From a virus, in IMG/VR virus record IMGVR_UViG_3300036911_000034, positions 1 through 38,675 of that record: a stretch of 38,675 nt of DNA. One strand, written 5' to 3'. The notes under the pieces were generated by a model. It had not been told where the DNA came from. It saw nothing but the letters and a program-made list of their open reading frames with translations, and ran no database searches. The position numbers were made by a program, and so were the translations under genes. This document shows, one piece after another, positions 7,866 to 14,492 of the stretch. Positions within the stretch are counted from its first letter, which is position 1; each line of letters starts with the position of its first letter.

Positions 7866-9908
7866 ATGACCCAGCAAACCATCAATGTCGGCACGACTCC
7901 AGGTGACCACACGGGCGACACGCTGAACGCCGCTGGCGTCAAAATTAATGCCAACTTCACCGATGTTTATGGTAAGCTTCTTGCACCATCCGTAACCACC
8001 ACAAAAGTCGGCGTCAAGGCGGTGCAGCGGCGCGGCCTGGAGTCGCTGTTGCTCGCGTCCGCGAGGCCCTCGGCTTACGAGACGTACCCCAACCCGACCG
8101 TCGTCGGGACGGCGCAGACCGGCAACGTCATCGCGAACGCGGCCAACGACCCGCCGGCCGTCGCCTATTCGTCTACCTATTCGGCCCCGCCGGCTGTCAA
8201 ATCGGTCGTAAACGGGTTCATCGTCCCGGTGTTTCTGGATACCATCGGGACGCACAACCGCGCTGCATTCACCAACTACGGTTGGACGCCGACCTATGTC
8301 AGCGGAAACGTGCAATGCGCCACCACCGAAAACGGCTACCAGGGATCGGCGACTGCGTACACTGGCGGAAGCTATGTATATTCTTACGAGTTCGAGGTCA
8401 CGTCGGCGCAGATCGAACTGATATTTCGGATCGGGGCGAACAGCACATCGCCCAGCTTCGTCCAGTTGTGGCAGATATTCGTAGACGGCGTGTTGCAGAC
8501 CCCAACGGCCTCGGGAGCCATGATTCAGGTGGCTAGTGCCATAGGGGCCACGTCAGGGGCGGGCAGCTACATCAACCAAATACTGACTTGGACAGGCCCG
8601 GCGTCGCGCCATTTGATCCGCGTCAAGTGCGCCAACACCGGAGCGTTCGCGGGCGTCGTTATCGGAACAAACGACACCATTCAGGCGTCGAGCGAGCCGC
8701 ACGGTCTGCAAGTCCTGTCGATCGGCGACTCGTATCAGGACGGCAACGGGGCGCAGCTCACTGTCGGCTATCAGTATATGCCGTATCAGAATTACCCTCT
8801 CGACACCTTCCCGAACATGCTGTCGACTATGCTCAACGCCCCGGACTTTTGGGCCGATGCGCAGGGAGGGACGGGGTTTGTAACCAATCCAGGCGGGTCG
8901 AAGACGACCTACATAAACAGGCTCATCAACGCCATCGTGTGCTTTACGAACGGCCCGTCGCCGATGTGGCAGCGATTGCAGCCCGACGTTGTGTTCATAC
9001 AAGGCAGCGTGAACGACGGGACGACCGGCTTGGCGGCGGCGGTGCAAGCCTGCATTTCGCTGGTCCGGGCGACGTGGCCGAACGCATTCATCGTTCTGTC
9101 CGGCATCATGTTCGGCAACGGTTACGCATACTGGAGCACGACATTTAAGCAAGTGCATCAGATATTGCAGAGCTTCGCGCCGCAGGTTGATCTGTTCATC
9201 GATACGGCGACAGGAAACTGGCAGCGCGGCAACGGCTCGTCGGCGTCAAGCTATGCCGCGCCTCTGACCTTCGCGAGCGTGGGCGCGAGCAGCGCGACGC
9301 TTGCATCGAACTTCCTCGGGACGACGGTCGCGGGAACTTACAAACTGATCTTCGCCGACGGCACGATTGCCGATGGCGTCACGATGACGAACGGCTCGAC
9401 CGCCGTTTCGTGGACGGCGTCTTCAGGCACGCCGACTGCGTTGAGCGCCAACTGGGCGACCTATCGAACGGGTTGGGTGCGCGGAAAGGGCTCGTTCGGG
9501 TATCCCTATTCCGGTACGCTCGTGTTCACGGGGTCTTTGTTGACAGGCGCTACGTCTGCAACAATCGACCACACGGTCAGCGCGTCGGGCGTCTCGCTCA
9601 ACAACTCCGGCGGCGGCTATGTCGGGTATGTCGTGTCAAATGGCACGATTGTATTTTCGGACGGCGAGACGAGGACCGGGGTGGCGTTTACGCAGGGCGG
9701 GACCGCCGTCTCCTGGACCGGCGGCCTCACCGGCGGCGTGACGGCGACGGCGCAGTTCTTCGCTCTGGATGGCGGCACAGACCCGGCTCTGTCCTATTGC
9801 GGAAACGCCGACATTTACCTTGGCAACTCCCCGCACAACACGCCCGCGTGGAACGTGATGGCTGGTCAGGCTTTGGCTCGATACCTCTGGGCGGCTGTCG
9901 GGGCCTGA
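7866..9908 (+). CDS. Tail protein with SGNH/GDSL-type esterase domain
   Basis: The product is 680 residues. The N-terminus (TINVGTTPGDHTGDTLN, then INANFTDVY) matches the short virion-anchoring segment of many phage tail proteins. A beta region follows, then an SGNH hydrolase core: block I SIGDSYQDG with Ser289, block III GSVND with Asn383, and a final block with His657 in GNSPHNTP. The usual Asp three residues before the His is Asn654; Asp649 may take its place. Two related beta modules (each with a tAVSWT motif) occupy ~residues 455-640, between blocks III and V. Family members deacetylate or de-esterify surface polysaccharides, so a spike or depolymerase role is likely. Confidence 0.75.
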   Translation: MTQQTINVGTTPGDHTGDTLNAAGVKINANFTDVYGKLLAPSVTTTKVGVKAVQRRGLESLLLASARPSAYETYPNPTVVGTAQTGNVIANAANDPPAVAYSSTYSAPPAVKSVVNGFIVPVFLDTIGTHNRAAFTNYGWTPTYVSGNVQCATTENGYQGSATAYTGGSYVYSYEFEVTSAQIELIFRIGANSTSPSFVQLWQIFVDGVLQTPTASGAMIQVASAIGATSGAGSYINQILTWTGPASRHLIRVKCANTGAFAGVVIGTNDTIQASSEPHGLQVLSIGDSYQDGNGAQLTVGYQYMPYQNYPLDTFPNMLSTMLNAPDFWADAQGGTGFVTNPGGSKTTYINRLINAIVCFTNGPSPMWQRLQPDVVFIQGSVNDGTTGLAAAVQACISLVRATWPNAFIVLSGIMFGNGYAYWSTTFKQVHQILQSFAPQVDLFIDTATGNWQRGNGSSASSYAAPLTFASVGASSATLASNFLGTTVAGTYKLIFADGTIADGVTMTNGSTAVSWTASSGTPTALSANWATYRTGWVRGKGSFGYPYSGTLVFTGSLLTGATSATIDHTVSASGVSLNNSGGGYVGYVVSNGTIVFSDGETRTGVAFTQGGTAVSWTGGLTGGVTATAQFFALDGGTDPALSYCGNADIYLGNSPHNTPAWNVMAGQALARYLWAAVGA

Positions 9909-9936
9909 CGCAACTCCTCCAACCAATGAGGCCCCC

Positions 9937-10782
9937 ATGTCCATCACCATGCCCCCCGTCCAGCAGACGCCGACGCCCAACTACACGGCGGTGAACATCC
10001 ACCACGACCTCATCATCCTCCACATGATGGAGGGGGGTCTGCTCGGCTCAGCGGCTTGGCTCTGCAACCCCGCGGTCAAGGCGTCGGCCCACCTCTGCAT
10101 GAGGAAGGATGGCAAGTTCTTCATCCAGCTGGTGCCGCTGCAGTACAAGGCGTGGGCGCAGTGCGCCTACAACTCCAACGGCGTCTCCATCGAGACCGAA
10201 GGCCACACCGCCGACGGCATGACCGAAGAGACCATGCGCGGCCTGGCGCTGGCGACCGCCTGGCTCTGCCGAGCCTATGGCATCCCGCCGACCTGGGCCA
10301 AGGGCGGCCAGGGTCGCGGCGTCTGCACGCACCACGATCTGGGGATCGAGGGTGGTGGCCACGTCGATCTCTGTGGCGTCGGCGACGCCACCTGGGAGAA
10401 GCTTCTAGGCTACATCAAGGAGGCCTACGACGCATTCGGCGACGGCCCCCTGCCCGACTTCGCTCTTCACGGTGCGCCCGGCCCGCACGCGGCGACGCTG
10501 CCGCCGGCCGTCCCGCAGGAACCGGGTCATGGAGGCGCGGCGCGCTGCGAGCCGGTTGACAAACTCGGCGGTCATCCGACCTCCTCTGGCTACCCGGCAC
10601 ACTCAGTGATGGACCTGCAGTGGAAGCTCAACCGGGCTGGTGCGAGCGTCGAGGTCGACGGCAAGTTCGGCGACGAGACGAGAGAAGCACTCGAAGCTTT
10701 CCAGAAATCCCACGGCTGCAAGTGGGTCGACGGCATGGTCGGCCCCGAGTCCTGGGCAGCTCTCGACAAGGTGGTGAAGTGA
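9937..10782 (+). CDS. Endolysin: N-acetylmuramoyl-L-alanine amidase with peptidoglycan-binding domain
   Basis: The product is 281 residues. Residues ~20-170 form an Amidase_2/PGRP domain: first zinc ligand His29 in IILHMMEGG, and a THHDLGIEGGGHVDLC segment (His132/133, with Asp144 or Cys146 as third ligand). Residues ~215-281 form a PG_binding_1 domain (DLQWKLNRAG, then DGKFGDETREALEAFQ and GPESWAAL). It cuts the bond between MurNAc and L-Ala. No signal peptide is seen, so release needs a holin or similar protein. Its TGA overlaps the ATG of the next lysis gene. Confidence 0.85.
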   Translation: MSITMPPVQQTPTPNYTAVNIHHDLIILHMMEGGLLGSAAWLCNPAVKASAHLCMRKDGKFFIQLVPLQYKAWAQCAYNSNGVSIETEGHTADGMTEETMRGLALATAWLCRAYGIPPTWAKGGQGRGVCTHHDLGIEGGGHVDLCGVGDATWEKLLGYIKEAYDAFGDGPLPDFALHGAPGPHAATLPPAVPQEPGHGGAARCEPVDKLGGHPTSSGYPAHSVMDLQWKLNRAGASVEVDGKFGDETREALEAFQKSHGCKWVDGMVGPESWAALDKVVK

Positions 10783-11246
10783 TGACTCCTATCTGGGTTC
10801 CCCCCTTCACGAACTCCGCGTGGAACCGCGCGCGTCAGATCAGGGACCGGCTACGCTTCCACAAGAAGTCGAACCCGTGGATCGTCGCGGCGCTCGTCAG
10901 CAGCCTGGGCGAGGCCGCGTGGCAGCCTCACGCGGTGGGCGACAACGGTCAGAGCTTTGGTCCCTGGCAGATCAAGTTCGCCTTCGGCGGAAAGGTGATC
11001 CTGGCGGGCGTCAATATCGACATCCGCACGAACATGGACCTGGCGGCTCAGACCGATGCTCTGGTCTATCTGCTCAGCACGAAGCCCTACGCCAAGGTCA
11101 GCGAAGAGCTGGATGCGGCGACCAACTTCCACGACGCGAACCGTGCCTTCGTCGTCGACTTCGAGAGGGCCAGCGCAGCTGGCGCGCTCGAACGTCGGCT
11201 CGACATCGGGCCGCGGGTCGACGTCTGGGTGGGAACTCAGCTGTGA
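10782..11246 (+). CDS. Lysozyme-like (tail-lysozyme/SLT-type fold) protein
   Basis: The product is 154 residues. The segment IVAALVSSLGEAAWQPHAVGD followed by SFGPWQIKF resembles the catalytic helix of phage tail lysozymes and lytic transglycosylases, with Glu44 as likely acid. Such enzymes cut the glycan chain. The start is an ATG that overlaps the amidase stop, and its own stop overlaps the GTG of the next gene, so the block is translationally coupled. No signal peptide or TM is seen. The fold is suggested by motif only; an inactive homologue is possible. Confidence 0.55.
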   Translation: MTPIWVPPFTNSAWNRARQIRDRLRFHKKSNPWIVAALVSSLGEAAWQPHAVGDNGQSFGPWQIKFAFGGKVILAGVNIDIRTNMDLAAQTDALVYLLSTKPYAKVSEELDAATNFHDANRAFVVDFERASAAGALERRLDIGPRVDVWVGTQL

Positions 11247-11362
11247 CCGCGATTGCCGCTCTCGTCGACCCGCTGCGAGTGAACGGCCCGCTGCTCGCGT
11301 TCGTTGTCATTTCCCTCGCCGGAGCTGCGACCACCATCATAGTTCAGAGGTTCTTCAGATGA
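11243..11362 (+). CDS. 39-residue single-TM protein (holin/antiholin candidate)
   Basis: The product is 39 residues with one hydrophobic helix (PLLAFVVISLAGAATTIIV) and a short basic end (QRFFR). The GTG start overlaps the stop of the lysozyme-like gene, and its TGA overlaps the next ATG. Its place inside a lysis operon, between hydrolases and another membrane protein, suggests a holin, antiholin or regulator of lysis timing. No homology was tested. Confidence 0.55.
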   Translation: MTAIAALVDPLRVNGPLLAFVVISLAGAATTIIVQRFFR

Positions 11363-11559
11363 TCGACTCCATTCTCGCTCTCATCGGCTTCATCGGCCTA
11401 CTCATCGCCGGCTTCGGTTTCCTCGACATGTTGGCGGGGGGCATGGCCGACGGCGATGCCGGCGACGACGCCACGCGTGACGGAGCGGAGCTTTTCAAGG
11501 GCGGTCTCTGCCTCACCGGCATCTGCATCATGCTCGATATTGCGGTCCACTTCCTATGA
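11359..11559 (+). CDS. 66-residue two-TM protein (holin candidate)
   Basis: The product is 66 residues with two hydrophobic segments (ILALIGFIGLLIAGFGFLDML and LCLTGICIMLDIAVHFL) joined by an acidic loop (DGDAGDDATRDGAELFK). Size and topology suit a class II holin, and both flanking genes overlap it by four bases. The lipase gene starts inside its stop codon. The holin role is inferred from topology and neighbours. Confidence 0.58.
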   Translation: MIDSILALIGFIGLLIAGFGFLDMLAGGMADGDAGDDATRDGAELFKGGLCLTGICIMLDIAVHFL

Positions 11560-12404
11560 AATCCTACTACGATCTCTCCCAGCTCGCGGCGGCGGCCTAC
11601 ACCGCGACCTATACGGCGACGGTCGATCTCGACGTCCACTACCAGGTGCTGCCGTTCGACGACGAGATCATCGTCGTGTTCCCCGGCACGCATCCGACCG
11701 AGGTGCTCGACTGGCTCCGCGACTTCTCCGCCCTACCCATCTGGGTCAAGGGCGTCGGCCCACTGCACAGTGGCTTCGGTGGTGGCGCGCGCGCCGCGTG
11801 GGACAAGCTGGCCCCCACCCTTCCAACCGACCGCCTGGTGACGTTCCTCGGCCACTCACTGGGCGGCGCGCTGGCTGCCTGCACTGCGGCGATCCACGCC
11901 TACGAGCGGCCGGGCGTCAAGTTCCGGCTCGTGACGTTCGGCGAGCCACGCTCAGGCTTTCTCAATCCCTGGTTTCGCAGTCTGCTCGCCAAGGGGCAAG
12001 AGGTGGCGCGCTTCGCACGTAATGGCGACATCGTTCCTACGGTGCCAACCAAACCGCCATTCACTCATGGTAGTCCGAAGACAGTAGTCGGAACGAGTAC
12101 GGGGGACTGGATAGCCGATCATAGTATGGCCAACTATGCTATCGACGTGAAGTCGATTGGTCCCCATGTGCTCGGTGTTGCAGCAATCTCCCAAGAGGAC
12201 CTCTCCATGAAATCCAGCTTCTGGCTTCACCTCGGCGCTCAGATCGGCATCGCCGCCGCCGGTTCAGCCGTTACCACTCTCTCCGGTGCGGACTATTCCA
12301 GCCTCGGCGCGTGGGCCGGGCCGCTTCAGGCCGCCGCGGCGCTCGCCGTCGCCGCCTACACGCACTTCCTCCCGTTGACTCCGGCCGCTCCCGCCGTGAA
12401 GTAA
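11556..12404 (+). CDS. Class 3 lipase with C-terminal holin-like membrane segment
   Basis: The product is 282 residues. Residues 1-~200 form a lipase class 3 (alpha/beta hydrolase) domain: VVFPGTHP near the oxyanion strand, GHSLGGA with Ser101, NGDIVPTVP with Asp158, and DHSMANY with His189, a complete triad. Residues 218-282 are a separate hydrophobic part starting MKSSFWLHLG with two possible TM helices (QIGIAAAGSAVTTL and GPLQAAAALAVAAY). An AAGAGGA ribosome-binding site precedes Met218, so this part may also be made alone. In a lysis operon the lipase could attack outer- or inner-membrane lipids. The fusion looks like a lipase gene joined in frame to a holin gene. Confidence 0.78.
   Translation: MKSYYDLSQLAAAAYTATYTATVDLDVHYQVLPFDDEIIVVFPGTHPTEVLDWLRDFSALPIWVKGVGPLHSGFGGGARAAWDKLAPTLPTDRLVTFLGHSLGGALAACTAAIHAYERPGVKFRLVTFGEPRSGFLNPWFRSLLAKGQEVARFARNGDIVPTVPTKPPFTHGSPKTVVGTSTGDWIADHSMANYAIDVKSIGPHVLGVAAISQEDLSMKSSFWLHLGAQIGIAAAGSAVTTLSGADYSSLGAWAGPLQAAAALAVAAYTHFLPLTPAAPAVK
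12207..12404 (+). CDS. Possible internally started 65-residue holin-like protein
   Basis: Inside the lipase reading frame, ATG at 12207 is preceded by AAGAGGA (12193-12199) with a 7-base spacing, an ideal ribosome-binding site. The product (MKSSFWLHLGAQIGIAAAG...) would be a two-helix membrane protein with a proline/alanine-rich end. Independent expression is a prediction; the alternative is that the sequence only works as the lipase tail. Confidence 0.35.
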   Translation: MKSSFWLHLGAQIGIAAAGSAVTTLSGADYSSLGAWAGPLQAAAALAVAAYTHFLPLTPAAPAVK

Positions 12405-12415
12405 GGGCCAAGACA

Positions 12416-12802
12416 ATGGCGGCGCTGACCGATTTCGTCCTCAACCTGGCGAAGGCCCTGATCAGCGCCGTCATCACGACGACTCCCGTCTCCCCCGTGG
12501 TGACGGGAACCAAGCTCGGCGCGCTCTCCAAGTTCCTCACTGCCTTTCCGCTCACCGATCTGATCGAGCTGATCGAGGGGAAGGCGACCGTCGACACGGT
12601 CCTCGACCTCGACGAGAAGGCAGCCAGTCTCATTGCGGCGGCATTCCCTCCGGTGGCGATCACCGCCGAGGAGGTGGGCTTCGCTCTTGAGGCTCTTCAG
12701 TACCTGCTGGACAAAGCAGGTTTGGGATTGAAGCCCATCAAAGTCATACCTGGATACAACCCTATTCGTGGTGGTTGGTCCGGTGCGCGAGGACACATTT
12801 AG
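12416..12802 (+). CDS. Unknown protein in the lysis region
   Basis: The product is 128 residues. The N-terminus is helical and hydrophobic (FVLNLAKALISAVITTT), then an amphipathic region (LTDLIELIEGKATVDTVLDLDEKAASLIAAAFP) and a short basic tail. No family is recognised. It starts 11 bp after the lipase stop with an AAGGG box, and the next gene begins three bases after its stop. A membrane-associated lysis or accessory role is possible from context only. Confidence 0.55.
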   Translation: MAALTDFVLNLAKALISAVITTTPVSPVVTGTKLGALSKFLTAFPLTDLIELIEGKATVDTVLDLDEKAASLIAAAFPPVAITAEEVGFALEALQYLLDKAGLGLKPIKVIPGYNPIRGGWSGARGHI

Positions 12803-12805
12803 CAC

Positions 12806-12973
12806 ATGGCAAAGTCACTCGGCATCATCGCATATGGCACCCCGGAAGATCGCGAGCGCGTGAAGGCGCTGGCGAAGCTTGAGGGCATCTCCAACAGCGA
12901 GTGGATCATCGCGCGTATCCGCAAGGAGTACGACGAGAAGATCGGAGCGCCGCTGACGCTTCCGAAGGAGTGA
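12806..12973 (+). CDS. Ribbon-helix-helix (CopG/Arc-like) protein
   Basis: The product is 55 residues: a short strand (SLGIIAYGT), helix (PEDRERVKALAKLEG), turn (ISN) and helix (SEWIIARIRKEYDEK), the layout of a minimal RHH DNA-binding protein. RHH dimers usually bind operators, so it may regulate nearby late genes. Its TGA overlaps the ATG of the next gene. A DNA-binding gene within a lysis cluster is unusual. Function is inferred from fold pattern. Confidence 0.6.
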   Translation: MAKSLGIIAYGTPEDRERVKALAKLEGISNSEWIIARIRKEYDEKIGAPLTLPKE

Positions 12974-13353
12974 TGCCGATGCAAGATATGCCGTCCACGG
13001 CGTGGGGCGCAATCGGCTTAATTGGCGCTGCCGCACTGAGTGTGGTCGGCGTCATGATCCGCGGCGTGATGGGCAACAAGCCCAAGACTATCCAGCTTCA
13101 GGAGGCCGCCAACAGCGCGGTCGAGGCGGCGCTTGCCGGCTACAAAGACTACATCGCCACGATGACTGCCGCCTACGAGCGGCGCATCGAGTCGATGTCG
13201 CAGGAACATGAAGATCGCATCGCACATCTATCCGCGAACTACGAAGAGAAAATCTCAGCCTTGACGGCTGAGATACATTCGCTGCGCGCCGAGATCACTG
13301 CTTTGGCGGCGGCGCGTTCCACTTCAACTGCCGCCGTTCTGTCGGAACCCTGA
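12973..13353 (+). CDS. TM plus coiled-coil protein (i-spanin or holin candidate)
   Basis: The product is 126 residues. One TM helix (AWGAIGLIGAAALSVVGVMI) lies near the N-terminus, followed by a long charged coiled coil (from VEAALAGYKDYIATM through LTAEIHSLRAEITALAA). This N-in TM plus periplasmic coiled coil is the layout of inner-membrane spanins. No o-spanin lipoprotein is seen beside it, though one could be elsewhere. It is the last plus-strand gene. Its 3' end overlaps by 59 bp the 3' end of a minus-strand gene, and there is no terminator between them. Confidence 0.5.
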   Translation: MPMQDMPSTAWGAIGLIGAAALSVVGVMIRGVMGNKPKTIQLQEAANSAVEAALAGYKDYIATMTAAYERRIESMSQEHEDRIAHLSANYEEKISALTAEIHSLRAEITALAAARSTSTAAVLSEP

Positions 13354-13711
13354 CGCGGTCATCGACTCCTAGGCCAGCGTCGAAGTGCTCGATCAAGAAA
13401 GCCGCGTTGCAGGCGACGTGCGCCAGGTGCGGCAGGCCGCTCTCCGGGTCGATCTCCTCCCCTTCCTTCCACGCCGCTAGGTGGCGCTCCAGACTGTCGG
13501 TGATCGACGACCAAGGGAAGCCCTTGCGCCAGTTGTGCGGCGCGTACTTCTCCGCGCCGTAGGTCAGCACCGCGCCGACGTAGCGCACGAGCGACGAGGG
13601 CACGAGGCTCAGCATGATCTTGCCGGCATTGTAGCGGAGCGCGTCGGTCTTGGGTGTCAGGCCCACCGCGACGGCGAGGCTGTACTCGTTCTGGCTGGGA
13701 TGCAGGGTCAT
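13295..13711 (-). CDS. dATP/dGTP diphosphohydrolase (DUF5664, MazZ-like)
   Basis: The product is 138 residues. The segments LRYNAGKIMLSLVPSSLV, TYGAEKYAPHNWRKG and HLAAWKEGEEIDPESGLPHLAHVACNAAFL (cut here into its parts) are hallmarks of the phage DUF5664 family, now named dATP/dGTP diphosphohydrolase after MazZ of 2-aminoadenine phages. The acidic EGEEID and H/D residues likely bind metal. The family removes pyrophosphate from purine dNTPs. ATG at 13711 has an AGGAAGG box ten bases upstream. A GTG two codons earlier overlaps the HD-gene stop (GTGA) and could be used instead. It is the last gene of the leftward operon. Confidence 0.72.
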   Translation of the reverse strand: MTLHPSQNEYSLAVAVGLTPKTDALRYNAGKIMLSLVPSSLVRYVGAVLTYGAEKYAPHNWRKGFPWSSITDSLERHLAAWKEGEEIDPESGLPHLAHVACNAAFLIEHFDAGLGVDDRVRVPTERRQLKWNAPPPKQ

Positions 13712-13713
13712 GG

Positions 13714-14205
13714 TCACGCAGCCTTCCTGAGTTCTTCCATCGTCTGCTCGGCCGGATCGCCCGGCTCGTCGAACAGAACCATGTAGCGTTCGAGCCAGGC
13801 GTTGCTGGCTTCCAGCGCCGTCATCTCGTCGATCACCGCGCCGAGGCCTTCGCCGGCCGGCGGTGTGAGGCCAAGAGCCTTGGCTTCGTCCACGCGGATC
13901 GCGACGTCGTAGTTGTGGAGCGCTAGGAGGTTCTCGTGCGGCACGTCGAACTTCTCGAAGATGACGCGCTGCACGCGGTCCTCGATCCGGTTGAGGTCGT
14001 AGCACTTCCGCTTCACGGGAGAGGGAACCTCACCGACGATGAACTCCGACAAGTCGTGGATGAGCGCGGCGCGCGCTAGGCGCGGCGGGACGTAGTAGCT
14101 CAGCACCGTCTGGTGCTGGGCAATCGAGAGGGCGAAGTGACCGCGCCCGCACCAGCGGTTGATGCGGCCCATCGCAATCGCGACGGAATAGACTGTCTCG
14201 CTCAT
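13714..14205 (-). CDS. HD-domain phosphohydrolase (YfbR/DatZ-like size and layout)
   Basis: The product is 163 residues. The metal-binding pattern is visible as HFALSIAQHQ, then ALIHDLSEFIVGEVPSPVKR and a later DEMTALE. This is the YfbR/HD-type dNTP phosphohydrolase layout, which can act on dNTPs or dNMPs. Start MSETVYSVA is chosen because its ATG overlaps the previous gene's TGA and a GGAG box lies nine bases upstream. The gene is directly followed by the DUF5664 gene. DatZ of aminoadenine phages is an HD enzyme of similar size, but many phages carry ordinary HD enzymes, so substrate is unknown. Confidence 0.7.
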   Translation of the reverse strand: MSETVYSVAIAMGRINRWCGRGHFALSIAQHQTVLSYYVPPRLARAALIHDLSEFIVGEVPSPVKRKCYDLNRIEDRVQRVIFEKFDVPHENLLALHNYDVAIRVDEAKALGLTPPAGEGLGAVIDEMTALEASNAWLERYMVLFDEPGDPAEQTMEELRKAA

Positions 14206-14492
14206 AGGATAACGCTCCGTGAGAAATAGGGTCTCGGGTTGCGGAGCGGACGCTTGCGGGGGATCAGGTATTGGATGATCCATCCGTCAGGGTGTTTGCC
14301 CTGAGCCATCATGTGGGTGCCCCGGTCGAACGCGCGGCGCGCGGCGTGCAGGGCGGATAGGAACCTAGTCGGCCATTGGTCGCCGCAGACTTTCACTGCA
14401 ACAACTCGGTGACTCAGTTCAGGACGCCCGAGGATTTTGAAGTCCTCGGGCATCGGGTAGTCAGGCCGCTTCAGCGGCTGCTGCGTATCCAT
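14202..14492 (-). CDS. Small phage protein, unknown
   Basis: The product is 96 residues with no recognised family. It is basic and aromatic, with a central AARRAFDRGTHMMAQGK helix and a YLIPRKRP turn. No Cys pairs, TM segments or signal peptide are present. The start overlaps the 3' end of the SbcC-like gene by 32 bp and its stop overlaps the start of the HD gene. The coupling argues that it is real and co-expressed with the nucleotide/recombination genes. Confidence 0.55.
   Translation of the reverse strand: MDTQQPLKRPDYPMPEDFKILGRPELSHRVVAVKVCGDQWPTRFLSALHAARRAFDRGTHMMAQGKHPDGWIIQYLIPRKRPLRNPRPYFSRSVIL

Noticed and set aside
7178-7960. 260-codon minus-strand open frame across the Ig-like gene
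   Set aside because: Internal repetition simply mirrors the duplicated Ig modules; the plus frame has the recognisable He_PIG pattern.
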